A DNA stretch of 64,000 nt from Paraburkholderia flagellata. Its GTDB lineage: Bacteria > Pseudomonadota > Gammaproteobacteria > Burkholderiales > Burkholderiaceae. The stretch spans positions 248,001 through 312,000 of the forward strand of contig NZ_JAJEJT010000003.1 of NCBI RefSeq assembly GCF_021390645.1. The letters are read 5' to 3'. This document shows, one piece after another, positions 34,465 to 44,438 of the stretch. Every line of letters begins with the position of its first letter. Position 1 is the stretch's first letter. A model generated the notes under the pieces. That model was not told the DNA's origin and searched no databases. It saw only the letters and a list, made by a program, of their open reading frames with translations. The position numbers were made by a program, and so were the translations under genes.

Positions 34465-35586
34465 ATGCGTGCCCGTTTGCGTCGTCGTACCCTTGCCATG
34501 ATCGTGCCCGCCGTGGCCGCAAGCTTGCTAATCACGGCGGTCGAGCCCGCGCAGGCCGGCGACACCGAGCTGAACGTCTATAACTGGTCCGAATATATTG
34601 CCAGCGACACGGTGCCCAATTTCCAGAAGCAGACTGGCATTCACGTCCGCTACGACAGCTATGACGGCGACGACACGCTCCAGACCAAACTGCTTGCCGG
34701 GAGCTCGGCGTATGACGTCGTCGTGCCGACGTCGAACTACCTCGCGCAGCAGATTCGCGCTGGCGTCTATCAGAAGCTCGACAAGTCGCAGATTCCCAAC
34801 CTCGCGAATCTCGATCCTGCGCTCATGAAGTTGGTCGCCCAGGTCGATCCGGGCAATCAGTACGGCGTGCCGTGGGCGTGGGGCACCACGGGGATCGGTT
34901 ACAACGTTCAGGCCGTCCGCAAGCGGCTGGGGGAGAATGCGCCGCTCGATAGCTGGGCGCTGCTGTTCGATCCGCAGAACTTGTCGAAGCTCAAGGGCTG
35001 CGGCGTGTCACTGCTCGACGCGCCGGACGCAGCCTTTGCCGCGGCCCTGCAGTACATGGGCCGCAATCCGAACAGCAACAATCCTGCAGACTACCAGGCG
35101 GCCTACGAAGTGCTGAAGAAAGTGCGCCCTTACGTGACGCAATTCAGTTCGGCGGGCTACCCGGATGACCTCGTCAATAACGATGTTTGCGTGGTGCTTG
35201 GCTGGTCCGGCGACGTGGGCCTCGCGCGCCGGCGGGCCGTAGATGCGAAGAAGTCCTATGAAATCAAGTACGTCAACCCGAAGGAGGGCGGCCTCCTGTG
35301 GTTCGACGTAATGGCGGTGCCGAAAGACGCGCCGCATCCGGAAGCTGCGATGAAGTGGATCAACTATATCGAGGATCCCAAGGTCAACGCGCAGATCACG
35401 AACGAGATCTTCTATCCCAGCGCCAACAAACCTGCGCGGCAGCTGGTAACGCCGGCTATCGCCCAAGATCCGGACGTGTACTTGCCGGACAGCGTCTTGA
35501 ACAAGATGACGCTCGCCATGCCGCGCAGCGCTGAAATTGCGCGGCTGCAGAACCGTCTCTGGCTGCAGTTGAAGTCCGGCGGCTAA
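34465..35586 (+). CDS. PotF-like polyamine-binding protein
   Basis: A 373-residue periplasmic binding protein very close in pattern to E. coli PotF, the putrescine receptor. A signal peptide (LAMIVPAVAASLLITAVEPAQA) is followed by LNVYNWSEYIASDTVPNFQK. Further hallmark pieces are LLAGSSAYDVVVPTS, WAWGTTGIGYN, LDAPDAAF and IGWSGDV-type VVLGWSGDV. AGGAG precedes the ATG at 34465. No permease or ATPase gene follows, so it must borrow another importer or use genes elsewhere. It heads a set with a PuuB-like oxidase and aldehyde dehydrogenase, consistent with putrescine or a related amine. Confidence 0.88.
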   Translation: MRARLRRRTLAMIVPAVAASLLITAVEPAQAGDTELNVYNWSEYIASDTVPNFQKQTGIHVRYDSYDGDDTLQTKLLAGSSAYDVVVPTSNYLAQQIRAGVYQKLDKSQIPNLANLDPALMKLVAQVDPGNQYGVPWAWGTTGIGYNVQAVRKRLGENAPLDSWALLFDPQNLSKLKGCGVSLLDAPDAAFAAALQYMGRNPNSNNPADYQAAYEVLKKVRPYVTQFSSAGYPDDLVNNDVCVVLGWSGDVGLARRRAVDAKKSYEIKYVNPKEGGLLWFDVMAVPKDAPHPEAAMKWINYIEDPKVNAQITNEIFYPSANKPARQLVTPAIAQDPDVYLPDSVLNKMTLAMPRSAEIARLQNRLWLQLKSGG

Positions 35587-35604
35587 AGCCAGGCCTTCGA
35601 ACAA

Positions 35605-35640
35605 GGGGCGTCGCGCGTACCGTCCTGCGCGACGGCGCCC
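35605..35640 (+). terminator. strong GC hairpin after the PotF-like gene
   Basis: GTCGCGC pairs with GCGCGAC, and outer GGGC pairs with GCCC past a 3-base bulge. It begins 19 bases past the PotF-like stop codon. It could end or attenuate transcription before the outer-membrane protein gene. There is no T run. The rest of the gap up to 35907 shows no other feature. Confidence 0.5.
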
Positions 35641-35907
35641 GCCCGAATCCAATCTCCCGCGCGCGACGCGCCGCAATACGTCGAACCGAATGCCCCGGCA
35701 TGCGGCGGGGACGCTCGTTCCGGAAATTCGTGCAACGAGGCGCTCGGCAGTTCGGGTTGCGCCAGGTCGACCCGGCTGCGCAGCCGCGCACATGTCGATC
35801 GTGGCGTTGCCGGCGGCCCCTGGGGCGACGCCCGGCGGGATCGGAGCGGATCGGATTGTTTCATGACAGACGCTCTTAAAAAGACGAATGACAAGGGGAA
35901 GAACTCG

Positions 35908-37458
35908 ATGAAGAAGAGACTGTTATGCGCGCTGGTGGCCGGGGCGCTGCCTGGGCTTGTGGCGGCAAGTCCGACCAGCGATCAGGTGCAGGGCTTGCAG
36001 AATCAACTCGACGCGCTGCAAAAGGAGGTCAGCTCGCTCAGGCAAGAACTGAAGGCGCAGCAGGAAAAAGAGGCGCGTGCAATAACCGCGGCACCGGCGG
36101 TCGACGTTGCGGCGCCGGACTATGGCACACAACCCGCGCAGCTGTCCAATGACGATGTGGACGCGATGAAACAGCAGATCGCGAGCCAGCAGCTGAAGGT
36201 CGATTCGCTGACCGAGGCGGCCGCTACGGGACCCATCGCCGGCCTCTCCATCACTGGCTATATCGATCCGGCCTACGTCTACAACCGCGCACAGAGCAGT
36301 TCCTCGTTCCTGTTCGCGAACCACGAGAACGCCTACCAGTATTACAACAGCACCATCGGCGACCTGTATCTCGACATCAAGAAGACCTTCGGGGTCGGCC
36401 CCACTGCGCCGTCGGTCGAGGTGTCGCTGATGCCGAACCGCGGAGCGGGCATCTTCATGATGAACGAGCACGGCGAGAGCGGGTTCAACATTCTCAATAC
36501 CGCTTTCGCGACGGTGCCGCTCACAGCTAAAACGGCGGTTGTGGCCGGCCTGATGCCCGGGCTGTCCGGTTACGAGATTCAGCAATCGAACCTGATGCTG
36601 ACGCTCACGCACAACCTGCTGTTCGACTTCTCTGACCCGGGCAGTTCCATCGGCGCGGGCGTCAACTATACGGGCGACCAGTGGGCCTGGAAGTTCCTGC
36701 TCGCCAACGAGCAGTTCCGTACGAACGGCGCAGTCACGCAGACGGGCGTAAACGCGCTGGGCGACCCCATCACGACCAGCAACAAGATGCCGGCGTTCAG
36801 CGCGCGTGTCGACTATCTGCACGGCAGCGCGCTCGACATTGGCGGATCGTTCACGATCGCGAGACAGACGCTTCCGAGCGCGTTCGATCCGGCGACGGGA
36901 CAAACCGCTTACGGCTGGGGCGGCCAGGCGCCGGGCGCCTACGGCACGTTCTTTTTCACCGAGGCAGACGCCACCTACACGCTCGCCGACGTGCAGTACA
37001 ACGCCGAACTCGATTACGGACAGCAGGCGCACGCGGCGTTCAATGGCGGTCTCGCGCAGTGGTACGGACTCTCGCTGCTCGCGCACCGCAAGTTCAATGC
37101 GCCGCTCGTGGGCCACATGGGTGTGACGGCGCGCTACGACGTGCTCGTGAACAGCAGGAACGGCGGCGGCGGCGGCGGTATCGCGCTCAATGGCAACGGC
37201 ATGGACCCGTACAACGGTTTTGGCATCGACGCCGACTGCCTCGCCCGCTCGAAAGCAGGCGGCGGGTTTGGCTTCGAGTGCAACGGTGCGGTTCGTCAGG
37301 ATGTCGCGCTCGATGTGCTGTTTTTCCCGACGCAGAAAATCATCGTGAAGGTCGAGTACCGGCACGACTGGTCCAACAACCGGGTGTTCCTGCGCAATGA
37401 CGGATCGTACGCAAAATCGAACGATCTCCTGGCCGCGCAATTCATCTACTCGTTCTAA
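35908..37458 (+). CDS. DUF3138-like outer-membrane protein with N-terminal coiled coil
   Basis: A 516-residue exported protein. A signal peptide (LLCALVAGALPGLVAAS) is followed by a coiled coil (QGLQNQLDALQKEVSSLRQE) and a second heptad region, then about 400 residues of alternating strands ending in FIYSF, the outer-membrane insertion signature. The length and order resemble the Burkholderia DUF3138 family, which I recall is porin-like. GGGAAG precedes the ATG at 35908. Placed between a polyamine-binding protein and an amine oxidase, it could form the outer-membrane entry for the substrate. Confidence 0.75.
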   Translation: MKKRLLCALVAGALPGLVAASPTSDQVQGLQNQLDALQKEVSSLRQELKAQQEKEARAITAAPAVDVAAPDYGTQPAQLSNDDVDAMKQQIASQQLKVDSLTEAAATGPIAGLSITGYIDPAYVYNRAQSSSSFLFANHENAYQYYNSTIGDLYLDIKKTFGVGPTAPSVEVSLMPNRGAGIFMMNEHGESGFNILNTAFATVPLTAKTAVVAGLMPGLSGYEIQQSNLMLTLTHNLLFDFSDPGSSIGAGVNYTGDQWAWKFLLANEQFRTNGAVTQTGVNALGDPITTSNKMPAFSARVDYLHGSALDIGGSFTIARQTLPSAFDPATGQTAYGWGGQAPGAYGTFFFTEADATYTLADVQYNAELDYGQQAHAAFNGGLAQWYGLSLLAHRKFNAPLVGHMGVTARYDVLVNSRNGGGGGGIALNGNGMDPYNGFGIDADCLARSKAGGGFGFECNGAVRQDVALDVLFFPTQKIIVKVEYRHDWSNNRVFLRNDGSYAKSNDLLAAQFIYSF

Positions 37459-37516
37459 CGCAGAACCCATGGCCTCGCATCGCAGATGCGAAGCTATCCA
37501 TTGCACCTCGTGGCTT

Positions 37517-38809
37517 ATGCTCAAATTCAGGAATCAGGCGCACGCGCCCTCGTATTACGCAGCCAGCGCCAATGACACGGCGCATCACGCGCCACTTGCG
37601 GGACGCGTGTGCGTGGACGTCTGTGTCGTCGGCGGCGGGTTCACCGGTCTTTGCACGGCGCTCAATCTTGCCCAACGCGGTTTCTCAGTGGCCTTGCTCG
37701 AAGCTTCTCGCATAGGCTGGGGGGCGAGCGGCCGCAATGGCGGTCAGTTGATCACGGGATATTCGTGCGGCATCGACACCTTCGCGCATTCGATGTCTCA
37801 GGAGGACGTGCGCCGCATCTGGGACATGGGGCTCGAATCGGTCGAGATCGTCCGCGAGCAGATCGACGCGCACGGTATCGACTGCGATCTCACCTTCGGC
37901 TACCTGAACGTGGCCAACAAGCCGCGCCACGCCGACGCGCTTCAGGCGTGGCGCGACGAGGCGGCGTCGCGCTTCGGCTATCGTGGCTACCGCTATGTCG
38001 AAGCGGCGGACCTGGGAAGCTATGTCGAGTCGAAACGTTACGTGGGCGGTCTCTATAGCGAGGACAGCGGCCACCTGCACCCGCTCAACTACGCACTGGG
38101 GCTCGCGCGCGCTGCGAAGGCAGCCGGTGTTTCACTCTACGAAGACACGTGCGCGGTGTCTTTGCGCAAGAACGCTGTGGGCCACGAGGTTCTGTGCGAG
38201 AAAGGGCAGGTGGAGGCCCGCTACGTCGTGCTCGCGGGCAACGCGTACCTCGGTCGGCTCGCGCCCACGCTCAAGCGCAAGATCCTGCCGGTGGCAACTT
38301 ACGTGATCGCAACCGAGCCGCTCGGAAAGGCGAGGGCGCGCGCACTGATGCCCGCCGATGCCGCGATTTGCGACAGCAATCATGCGCTCGAATATTTCCG
38401 GCTGTCGAAAGACGGGCGGCTGCTGTGGGGCGGCAGGGCCAGTTGTTCGACCCGCTTGCCGGCCAATACAGGCGAGGCCATGCGCCTCGACATGCTGAAA
38501 ACCTTTCCGCAACTCGCGGACGTGAAGATCGACTACGCGTGGGGCGGTCTCATCGACGCGACGATGAACCGCGCACCGCACTTTGGCCGCCTCGCGCCAA
38601 GCGTTTATTTCGCGCAGGGCTTTTCCGGTCATGGCGTGAACGTCACGGCGCTCGCGGGCAGGCTGATCGCGGAGGCGGTCGGCACACAGGCAGCGCGCTT
38701 CGATCTGTTCGGCCGGATCCGGCATCGCGACTTCCCGGGCGGACCGCTGTTGCGAAAGCCGATGCTGGCACTGGCGATGGCGTGGCATGCGATGCAGGAC
38801 ATGTTTTGA
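37517..38809 (+). CDS. PuuB-like FAD amine oxidase
   Basis: A 430-residue DAO-family flavoprotein. The Rossmann motif VDVCVVGGGFTGLCTALNLA is near residue 30, followed by ASGRNGGQLITGYS, the hallmark of gamma-glutamylputrescine oxidases and related amine oxidases. The substrate half has LKRKILPVATYVIATEPLG, and the end FAQGFSGHGVNVTALAGRLI is typical. I choose the ATG at 37517, since the upstream reading overlaps the previous gene. With a PotF-like protein and an aldehyde dehydrogenase nearby it would oxidise putrescine, a glutamylated form or another amine to an aldehyde. No PuuA-like ligase is in the window. Confidence 0.85.
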   Translation: MLKFRNQAHAPSYYAASANDTAHHAPLAGRVCVDVCVVGGGFTGLCTALNLAQRGFSVALLEASRIGWGASGRNGGQLITGYSCGIDTFAHSMSQEDVRRIWDMGLESVEIVREQIDAHGIDCDLTFGYLNVANKPRHADALQAWRDEAASRFGYRGYRYVEAADLGSYVESKRYVGGLYSEDSGHLHPLNYALGLARAAKAAGVSLYEDTCAVSLRKNAVGHEVLCEKGQVEARYVVLAGNAYLGRLAPTLKRKILPVATYVIATEPLGKARARALMPADAAICDSNHALEYFRLSKDGRLLWGGRASCSTRLPANTGEAMRLDMLKTFPQLADVKIDYAWGGLIDATMNRAPHFGRLAPSVYFAQGFSGHGVNVTALAGRLIAEAVGTQAARFDLFGRIRHRDFPGGPLLRKPMLALAMAWHAMQDMF

Positions 38810-38878
38810 GCGCAGGGACGGCTGCAGTAGGCGCCGCCCCGCAGGATTACGGAACGTGAGGAAGACTGGAGAATGAAG

Positions 38879-39259
38879 ATGCTGAACGTCGCGCATATCG
38901 TCGACCTGATGAAGGATGAAGGAGAAGTCACCCAATACCGTCTGCCGCGGGGACTCCTGCTCGCGGGCAATCCCGTGCAGACGCTGAAACACCGCTACAT
39001 CAGTCCGTGCGGGCAATTCAGCAGCGGCCTGTGGGAAAGCACATGTGGGCTATGGACTGTGGAGTACGAAGAATCGGAGTACTGCGAAATGCTGAGCGGC
39101 GTTTGCCTGGTGCGCGACGCACAGGGCGGGGAAAAGGTGCTGCGCACTGGTGACCGGTTTGTCATTCCACATGGCTTCCGCGGTACATGGGAAGTCGTGG
39201 AAGCGTGCCAGAAGATCTTCGTGTCGTACGCGCCCCAGGCGAAGCAGGCCGAGGCGTAG
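38879..39259 (+). CDS. small cupin protein
   Basis: A 126-residue single cupin domain. The core LWTVEYEESEYCEMLSGVCLV and TGDRFVIPHGFRGTWEVVE match RmlC-like cupins often encoded beside amine or polyamine oxidases. Two ATG codons (38873, 38879) are possible; the second has the better spacing to TGGAGA. It sits between the PuuB-like oxidase and the amidase. Some relatives are small-molecule-sensing accessory proteins; catalysis cannot be claimed because no clear His metal cluster is visible. Confidence 0.72.
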   Translation: MLNVAHIVDLMKDEGEVTQYRLPRGLLLAGNPVQTLKHRYISPCGQFSSGLWESTCGLWTVEYEESEYCEMLSGVCLVRDAQGGEKVLRTGDRFVIPHGFRGTWEVVEACQKIFVSYAPQAKQAEA

Positions 39260-39360
39260 CGGAACAACGCGCGCTGGCGGAAGGGACGCCAGCGATCAGG
39301 CGCGGGGCCATCCGGCCTTCGCGAGGACCCATTGTTTTGCAGAGCAAGGAGCAGCGTAAC

Positions 39361-40782
39361 GTGAAAGAGAATTTGTGGCGCTTGAGCGCAACCGAAATGT
39401 CGGCGCGTGTCGCGTCTCGAGACGTGTCGTCGGAGGAACTGGTCGAGAGCTGTCTGCAACGGCTCGAGGCCGTCAACCCGCAGATCAATGCGATTGTCGA
39501 CGTACTCGCGCAAAGCGCGCTGGCTGCCGCACAGGCAGCCGACGCGGCGGTGGGACGTGGCGATCCGCTCGGTCCGCTGCACGGCGTGCCGGTGACGGTC
39601 AAGGTGAACGTCGACATGGCCGGCTGCGCGACCACCAACGGCGTCGTAGCGTTCAAGGATCTCGTCGCCCGCGAAGACAGCCCGGTGGTGGCGAATCTGC
39701 GCAAGGCCGGTGCGATCATTATCGGCCGCAGCAATGCGCCGGCATTCTCGTATCGCTGGTTCACCGACAACGAATTGCACGGCCGCACGCTGAACCCGTG
39801 GAACGCGCAACTCACGCCCGGCGGTTCGAGTGGCGGTGCCGCCGCGGCGGTTGCCGTGGGGATCGGGGCAATCGCGCACGGCAACGACCTGGGCGGCTCG
39901 ATCCGCCACCCTGCCTATGCGTGCGGCGTGGCGGGCCTGCGCCCGACCTCGGGCCGTGTGCCGGCGTACAACCCGACTCAGGCGCGCGAGCGAACGCTCG
40001 CGGTTCAACTCGCGTCTGTGCAGGGACCACTGGCACGAACGGTCAGCGACCTGCGCCTCGCGCTTGCCGCCATGGCGGCGCCAGACGCGCGCGACCCATG
40101 GTGCGTGCCCGTTGCGCCCGGTGCGGTTGAACCACGGTTTCCCGCGCGCGTGGCCGTGTGCGAGGAACTGCCCGGCGTGCCTACCGACGCTACCGTTGCC
40201 GACGCGGTGCGGCGGGCCGCGCGATGGCTGGAAGAGGCCGGCTGCATCGTCGAGGAAGTGGCGCCGCCACGTCTGAACGAGGCTTGCGAGCTTTGGCTCA
40301 ACCTCGTCACGACCGAAGCGTTGAGCGGTCTTGCCGAAACGATCGAGGCGAGCGGCGACGCCGCGATACGCAACGCGTTCGGCAGTCAGCGGCGGCTCGC
40401 GTCGCCATTCGATCTGGCCGGCTACGTCAACGCGCTCGCACGCCGGACTGGTCTTCTGCGCGAGTGGGAAGCGTTCTTCCAGCGCTACCCATTGCTGCTG
40501 ATGCCCGTTTCGTGCCAGCGCCCGTTCTGCATCGACGAGGACCAGCGAGGCGATGCGCAGATGCGCAGCATCATCGAAGCGCAAAGCCCGCTGACCGCGA
40601 CGGCGATCCTCGGCCTGCCGGGCCTTGCCGTGCCGACAGGCTTGAGCGCAGGGCTGCCGACGGGCGTGCAGATCGTCGCCGGACGTTTCCAGGAGACGCT
40701 GTGTCTGGCAGCCGGCGAAGCGATCGAGGCGCGCGCCGGTATTTGCACGCCGATCGAGCCAGTGCGCTCCCGCGCGGCCTGA
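39361..40782 (+). CDS. amidase-signature hydrolase
   Basis: A 473-residue amidase. The catalytic triad is Lys81 (VTVKVNVD), cis-Ser155 (TPGGSSGGA) and Ser179 (GNDLGGSIRHPA). It starts with a GTG at 39361 preceded by AAGGAG; upstream in-frame starts lack that site. It follows the cupin gene and precedes the aldehyde dehydrogenase gene by 28 bp. It would hydrolyse an amide of the amine pathway, such as a gamma-glutamyl or acyl amide, but the specificity cannot be read. Confidence 0.83.
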   Translation: MKENLWRLSATEMSARVASRDVSSEELVESCLQRLEAVNPQINAIVDVLAQSALAAAQAADAAVGRGDPLGPLHGVPVTVKVNVDMAGCATTNGVVAFKDLVAREDSPVVANLRKAGAIIIGRSNAPAFSYRWFTDNELHGRTLNPWNAQLTPGGSSGGAAAAVAVGIGAIAHGNDLGGSIRHPAYACGVAGLRPTSGRVPAYNPTQARERTLAVQLASVQGPLARTVSDLRLALAAMAAPDARDPWCVPVAPGAVEPRFPARVAVCEELPGVPTDATVADAVRRAARWLEEAGCIVEEVAPPRLNEACELWLNLVTTEALSGLAETIEASGDAAIRNAFGSQRRLASPFDLAGYVNALARRTGLLREWEAFFQRYPLLLMPVSCQRPFCIDEDQRGDAQMRSIIEAQSPLTATAILGLPGLAVPTGLSAGLPTGVQIVAGRFQETLCLAAGEAIEARAGICTPIEPVRSRAA

Positions 40783-40810
40783 ATTCGAATTTCAAATCTG
40801 GAGAGATACC

Positions 40811-42247
40811 GTGCTGGAAAAAAAATACTTTTATATCGATGGAAACTGGGTGGCCCCGGCAGCGAACGTCGAGTTGCCCGTCATCGATCCATCCACTGAG
40901 CAGGCCTGCGCCGTCATCTCGATCGGCAGCGCGTCGGACGCGGACCGTGCGGTTGAGGCGGCGCGTGTCGCATTCGACGGTTGGTCGCGCACCGATCCCG
41001 CCGAGCGTCTGCGTCTCGTTGAGCGTCTTCTTGAAATCTACAAGCGACGCGCTCCGGAGATGGCCCACATGATCAGCCTCGAGATGGGCGCCCCGATCGA
41101 CATGGCGCTGTCGGATCAGGTCGGAGCCGGCACCTGGCACATCGAGAACTTCATCAAGGCGTTCCGGGACTTTGAATTCGAGCGTCCGCTCGGACCGCAT
41201 GCTCCCAATGACCGTATCCTCATGGCCCCGATAGGCGTTGTCGGTCTGATCACGCCCTGGAACTGGCCAATGAATCAGGTGACGCTAAAGGTCATCCCGG
41301 CACTCCTCGCGGGTTGTACGATGGTTCTCAAGCCCTCCGAAATTGCACCGCTCTCGTCTATGCTTTTTGCCGAGCATGTTCACGAAGCAGGGTTCCCCAA
41401 GGGGGTCTTCAATCTGGTCAACGGCGATGGCAACGGCGTGGGCACGCGGCTTTCGTCGCACCCTGATGTCGATATGATCAGCTTCACCGGCTCGACGCGC
41501 GCCGGAATCGCCATTTCCCGGGCTGCCGCTGAAACCCTCAAGCGGGTGTCGCTCGAACTCGGCGGCAAGGGTGCCAATCTCGTGTTTGCGGACGCAGATC
41601 CCCGCGCGGTCAAACGAGGCGTGCTCCATTGCTTCCATAACACCGGACAAAGCTGCAACGCGCCCACGCGGATGCTGGTCGAACGGTCCATCTACGATCA
41701 AGTTGTAAGTGACGCAACGAAGATTGCCGAAACGGTGACTGTTGACGCCGCCCACAACACCGGCAAGCACATCGGACCGCTCGCGTCCGAAGCTCAGTTC
41801 CAGAAGGTGCAGGAAATGATCAAGAAGGGCATCGACGAAGGTGCGCGACTGGTCGTCGGCGGACTCGGTCGTCCGAATGGTCAGAAAACGGGTTACTTCG
41901 TCCGGCCCACAATCTTCGCCGACGTCAATAATCAGATGGCCATCGCCCGTGAGGAAATCTTCGGGCCGGTGCTGTCAATCATTCCATTTGAAAGCGAAGA
42001 AGAGGCGATCGCTATCGCCAACGACACCCCTTACGGCCTCACAAACTACGTTCAGTCGACCGATGGCGCGAGGCGCAATCGTCTGGCCGCACGACTGCGT
42101 TCCGGCATGATCGAAATGAACGGTCAGCCGCGTGGAGCCGGATCGCCATTCGGCGGAATCAAGGCTTCCGGCCGCGCTCGCGAAGGTGGTGTGTTCGGGA
42201 TCGAAGAGTTCCTCGAATCCAGGGCGATTTCTGGTTGGGCATCGTAG
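40811..42247 (+). CDS. NAD(P)-dependent aldehyde dehydrogenase
   Basis: A 478-residue class of aldehyde dehydrogenases. The N-terminal strand FYIDGNWV leads into IGVVGLITPWNWPMNQVTLK, the FTGSTRAGIAI nucleotide-site loop, the general base Glu in LELGGKG, and the catalytic Cys in NTGQSCNAPT. The C-terminal SPFGGIKASGRAREGG is typical. It begins at a GTG with GGAGAG upstream. In the polyamine cluster it would oxidise the aldehyde produced by the PuuB-like enzyme to an acid. Confidence 0.9.
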   Translation: MLEKKYFYIDGNWVAPAANVELPVIDPSTEQACAVISIGSASDADRAVEAARVAFDGWSRTDPAERLRLVERLLEIYKRRAPEMAHMISLEMGAPIDMALSDQVGAGTWHIENFIKAFRDFEFERPLGPHAPNDRILMAPIGVVGLITPWNWPMNQVTLKVIPALLAGCTMVLKPSEIAPLSSMLFAEHVHEAGFPKGVFNLVNGDGNGVGTRLSSHPDVDMISFTGSTRAGIAISRAAAETLKRVSLELGGKGANLVFADADPRAVKRGVLHCFHNTGQSCNAPTRMLVERSIYDQVVSDATKIAETVTVDAAHNTGKHIGPLASEAQFQKVQEMIKKGIDEGARLVVGGLGRPNGQKTGYFVRPTIFADVNNQMAIAREEIFGPVLSIIPFESEEEAIAIANDTPYGLTNYVQSTDGARRNRLAARLRSGMIEMNGQPRGAGSPFGGIKASGRAREGGVFGIEEFLESRAISGWAS

Positions 42248-42319
42248 CGCCTGATCGTACTGGCGCACGCCGGGCCTCGCTTCGGCCGCCGAGATTGAAT
42301 GAGCAGGCGGCTCTTTACC

Positions 42320-42583
42320 TCAAGAGCCAGTCCTGTCGTCTATCGCCCGCTGCGCGGCGCCAAAGCCTGCCGTGAAGGCATCATCCTCCGTGCCGAAGGC
42401 GCGATTTTCTTCTGTGACGAGGCGAATGGGTACGCCGATGGGTCTTTTCGGGTCCGCTGCGCAGACACTCACGACCGCGATGTACCCCACCGGCGCCCCA
42501 AATGTGAATTCGCTCGACACAGCCCGCACAGACTCAAGCTTCACGGTGATCTCAAAGCCTTTGTACGAGTCGATTTTTTCCAT
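42320..42583 (-). CDS. small conserved-looking hypothetical protein
   Basis: Encodes 87 residues with TAGGAA upstream of the ATG. The sequence (YKGFEITVKLESVRAV, then IRLVTEENRAFGTEDDAFTAGFGAAQRAID) is soluble and mixed alpha/beta, with no motif I recognise. It lies between a rightward aldehyde dehydrogenase and the leftward PTS genes; no functional link is evident. Confidence 0.6.
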   Translation of the reverse strand: MEKIDSYKGFEITVKLESVRAVSSEFTFGAPVGYIAVVSVCAADPKRPIGVPIRLVTEENRAFGTEDDAFTAGFGAAQRAIDDRTGS

Positions 42584-42638
42584 GGATTCCTACCCGTTCG
42601 AAAATGGCCCACGATAGCCGCCGCGTCCGACCTGACGC

Positions 42639-44417
42639 CTAGCGCATCGCACTTGCCAGGTTTTCCGCTCCCAGTCCCACGATCAGGTCGACCTCGCCAT
42701 TACTGAGCGCCTGCGTTGCCGGGACACCAGCTGCCTTCAATGCGGCAGCGTCGACGCGCGATGCGTCCGATAGTGCGACGCGCAACCGCGTTGCTGCAAG
42801 CGCTTCGAGCTTTTTGATGTTTGCGGCGCCGCCAAGCGCCGCGCGGATCTTTTCCGCTCGCGCCTGCTGTTGCGTCGCGTTGGCGACCGCGGCCGGTCGT
42901 TCGGCGGCCTGCGCCGCGCCAGTCGACGCTGGGGAGGCGGCCGGTTCCAGGTCGGCGTCGCTGCCGGCGCTCTTCAGGTATTCCTGCATATCGGTTTTCA
43001 TGTTCTCCGATAACGGCCCGAAGATAGCCTGCACGGCATCGCCGACGCGAAGGACGCCCGCTGCGCCGAGTGCTTTCAACCGGGCGTCGTCAACGAGCGC
43101 AGGGTTGTTGACGGAGATGCGCAGACGCGTGATGCAGGCGTCGAGGTTCTTGATGTTGCTGCGCCCCCCGAAAGCGAGCACCAGTTCGCGTGCGCGGCCG
43201 CCTGCGCCGCCCGTGATGCGCACGGGCGCCTCGACGTCGTCAACTTCGCGGCCCGGTGTCTTCAGGTCGAAGGTCGTAATGACGAAGCGGAACACGCCGT
43301 AGTAGATCACTGCGTAGATGGGCCCCAGGATAAAGACGTACCACGCGTGTGTGGACTTGTTGCCGATCAGATTGAACGCAACGAAGTCGATGGCGCCTTG
43401 CGAGAAAGTGAAACCCATGTGCATGCCGAGCGTATTGGCCACGAACTGGGTCGTGGCCACGAGACACGCATGGATAAAGTACAGCACCGGCGCGACGAAC
43501 AGGAATGCAAACTCGATTGGCTCAGTAATGCCGGTGAGAAAAGAGGTCAGCGCGGCAGAAATCATCATGCCGCCTATGGCGACTTTTCTCTCAGGCTTCG
43601 CGCAGTGCCAGATTGCAATGGCTGCCGCCGGCAGGCCGAACATCTTGAAGAGGAACGCGCCCGCCAGAATCCCGGCGGTGCGGTCGCCGGCGAAGAAGCG
43701 GGTGATGTCGCCGTGAACCACCTTGCCCGTCGTCGGGTCGAGGAAGCTCCCCATTTCGAAGAAGAATGGCACGTTCCAGATGTGGTGCAGGCCGAACGGG
43801 ATCAGCAGCCGCTCGACGAAGCCGTAGATCGTGGCGGCGGTGCGCGGGTCGGAGACCGCGGCCCATTGTGAAAAGGCCTTGATCGCGCCGCCGATGGGAG
43901 GCCACACGACAGACAGCAGTGCACCGAGCGCGATCGAGCCGATCGCGGTCACGATGGGCACGAAGCGCTTGCCGGCGAAGAACCCAAGATAGGGAGGCAG
44001 GGAGATCCTGTAGTAGCGGTTGAACATCCACGCGGCCAGCGCGCCAGCCAGAATGCCGCCGAACACACCCGTCTGGATCGACGGAATGCCCATGATCGTG
44101 TCGGGTTCGACGCCCTCGGCCTTGGCGATTACGCCGAGCGTTGCCGTCATCACCAGGTAGCCGATCGTCGCGGCGATACCTGAAACGCCATCGTTCTCGG
44201 TAAAGCCGAGCGCAACGCCGATGGCGAAAATCAGCGGCAGGTTGGCGAAGATGACGTCGCCCGCGTTCTTCATCAGCGCGAGTACGATGGCCGGCACGTA
44301 GCCGTGAAAGTCGGTCGCGCCGAGGCCGAGCAGCAGGCCGGCCACCGGCAGCACGGCGACCGGCAGCATCAACGACTTGCCCACTTTCTGCAAGACCCCG
44401 AAGGCATGCTTGAACAT
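42639..44417 (-). CDS. nagE: GlcNAc-type PTS permease IICBB (NagE-like)
   Basis: A 592-residue PTS permease. The IIC domain (residues about 1-375) has the GlcNAc-specific signature, ending with [21 protein letters not shown] and [15 protein letters not shown]. It imports N-acetylglucosamine with phosphorylation. A first IIB domain has the phospho-accepting Cys428 in [13 protein letters not shown] second IIB copy near 530-592 reads [11 protein letters not shown], so the Cys is an Ala (about 541) and it cannot carry phosphate. GAGGAG precedes the ATG. It is directly followed upstream by the EIIA-HPr-EI fusion gene (21-bp gap). The usual nagA/nagB genes are absent here. Confidence 0.9.
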   Translation of the reverse strand: MFKHAFGVLQKVGKSLMLPVAVLPVAGLLLGLGATDFHGYVPAIVLALMKNAGDVIFANLPLIFAIGVALGFTENDGVSGIAATIGYLVMTATLGVIAKAEGVEPDTIMGIPSIQTGVFGGILAGALAAWMFNRYYRISLPPYLGFFAGKRFVPIVTAIGSIALGALLSVVWPPIGGAIKAFSQWAAVSDPRTAATIYGFVERLLIPFGLHHIWNVPFFFEMGSFLDPTTGKVVHGDITRFFAGDRTAGILAGAFLFKMFGLPAAAIAIWHCAKPERKVAIGGMMISAALTSFLTGITEPIEFAFLFVAPVLYFIHACLVATTQFVANTLGMHMGFTFSQGAIDFVAFNLIGNKSTHAWYVFILGPIYAVIYYGVFRFVITTFDLKTPGREVDDVEAPVRITGGAGGRARELVLAFGGRSNIKNLDACITRLRISVNNPALVDDARLKALGAAGVLRVGDAVQAIFGPLSENMKTDMQEYLKSAGSDADLEPAASPASTGAAQAAERPAAVANATQQQARAEKIRAALGGAANIKKLEALAATRLRVALSDASRVDAAALKAAGVPATQALSNGEVDLIVGLGAENLASAMR

Positions 44418-44438
44418 GGCGAGTCTCCTCTGATCGGC

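Noticed and set aside
35923..37524. 533-residue leftward open frame over the outer-membrane protein gene
   Set aside because: Antisense shadow of a signal-peptide protein with a beta-barrel pattern; no ribosome site or family signature.
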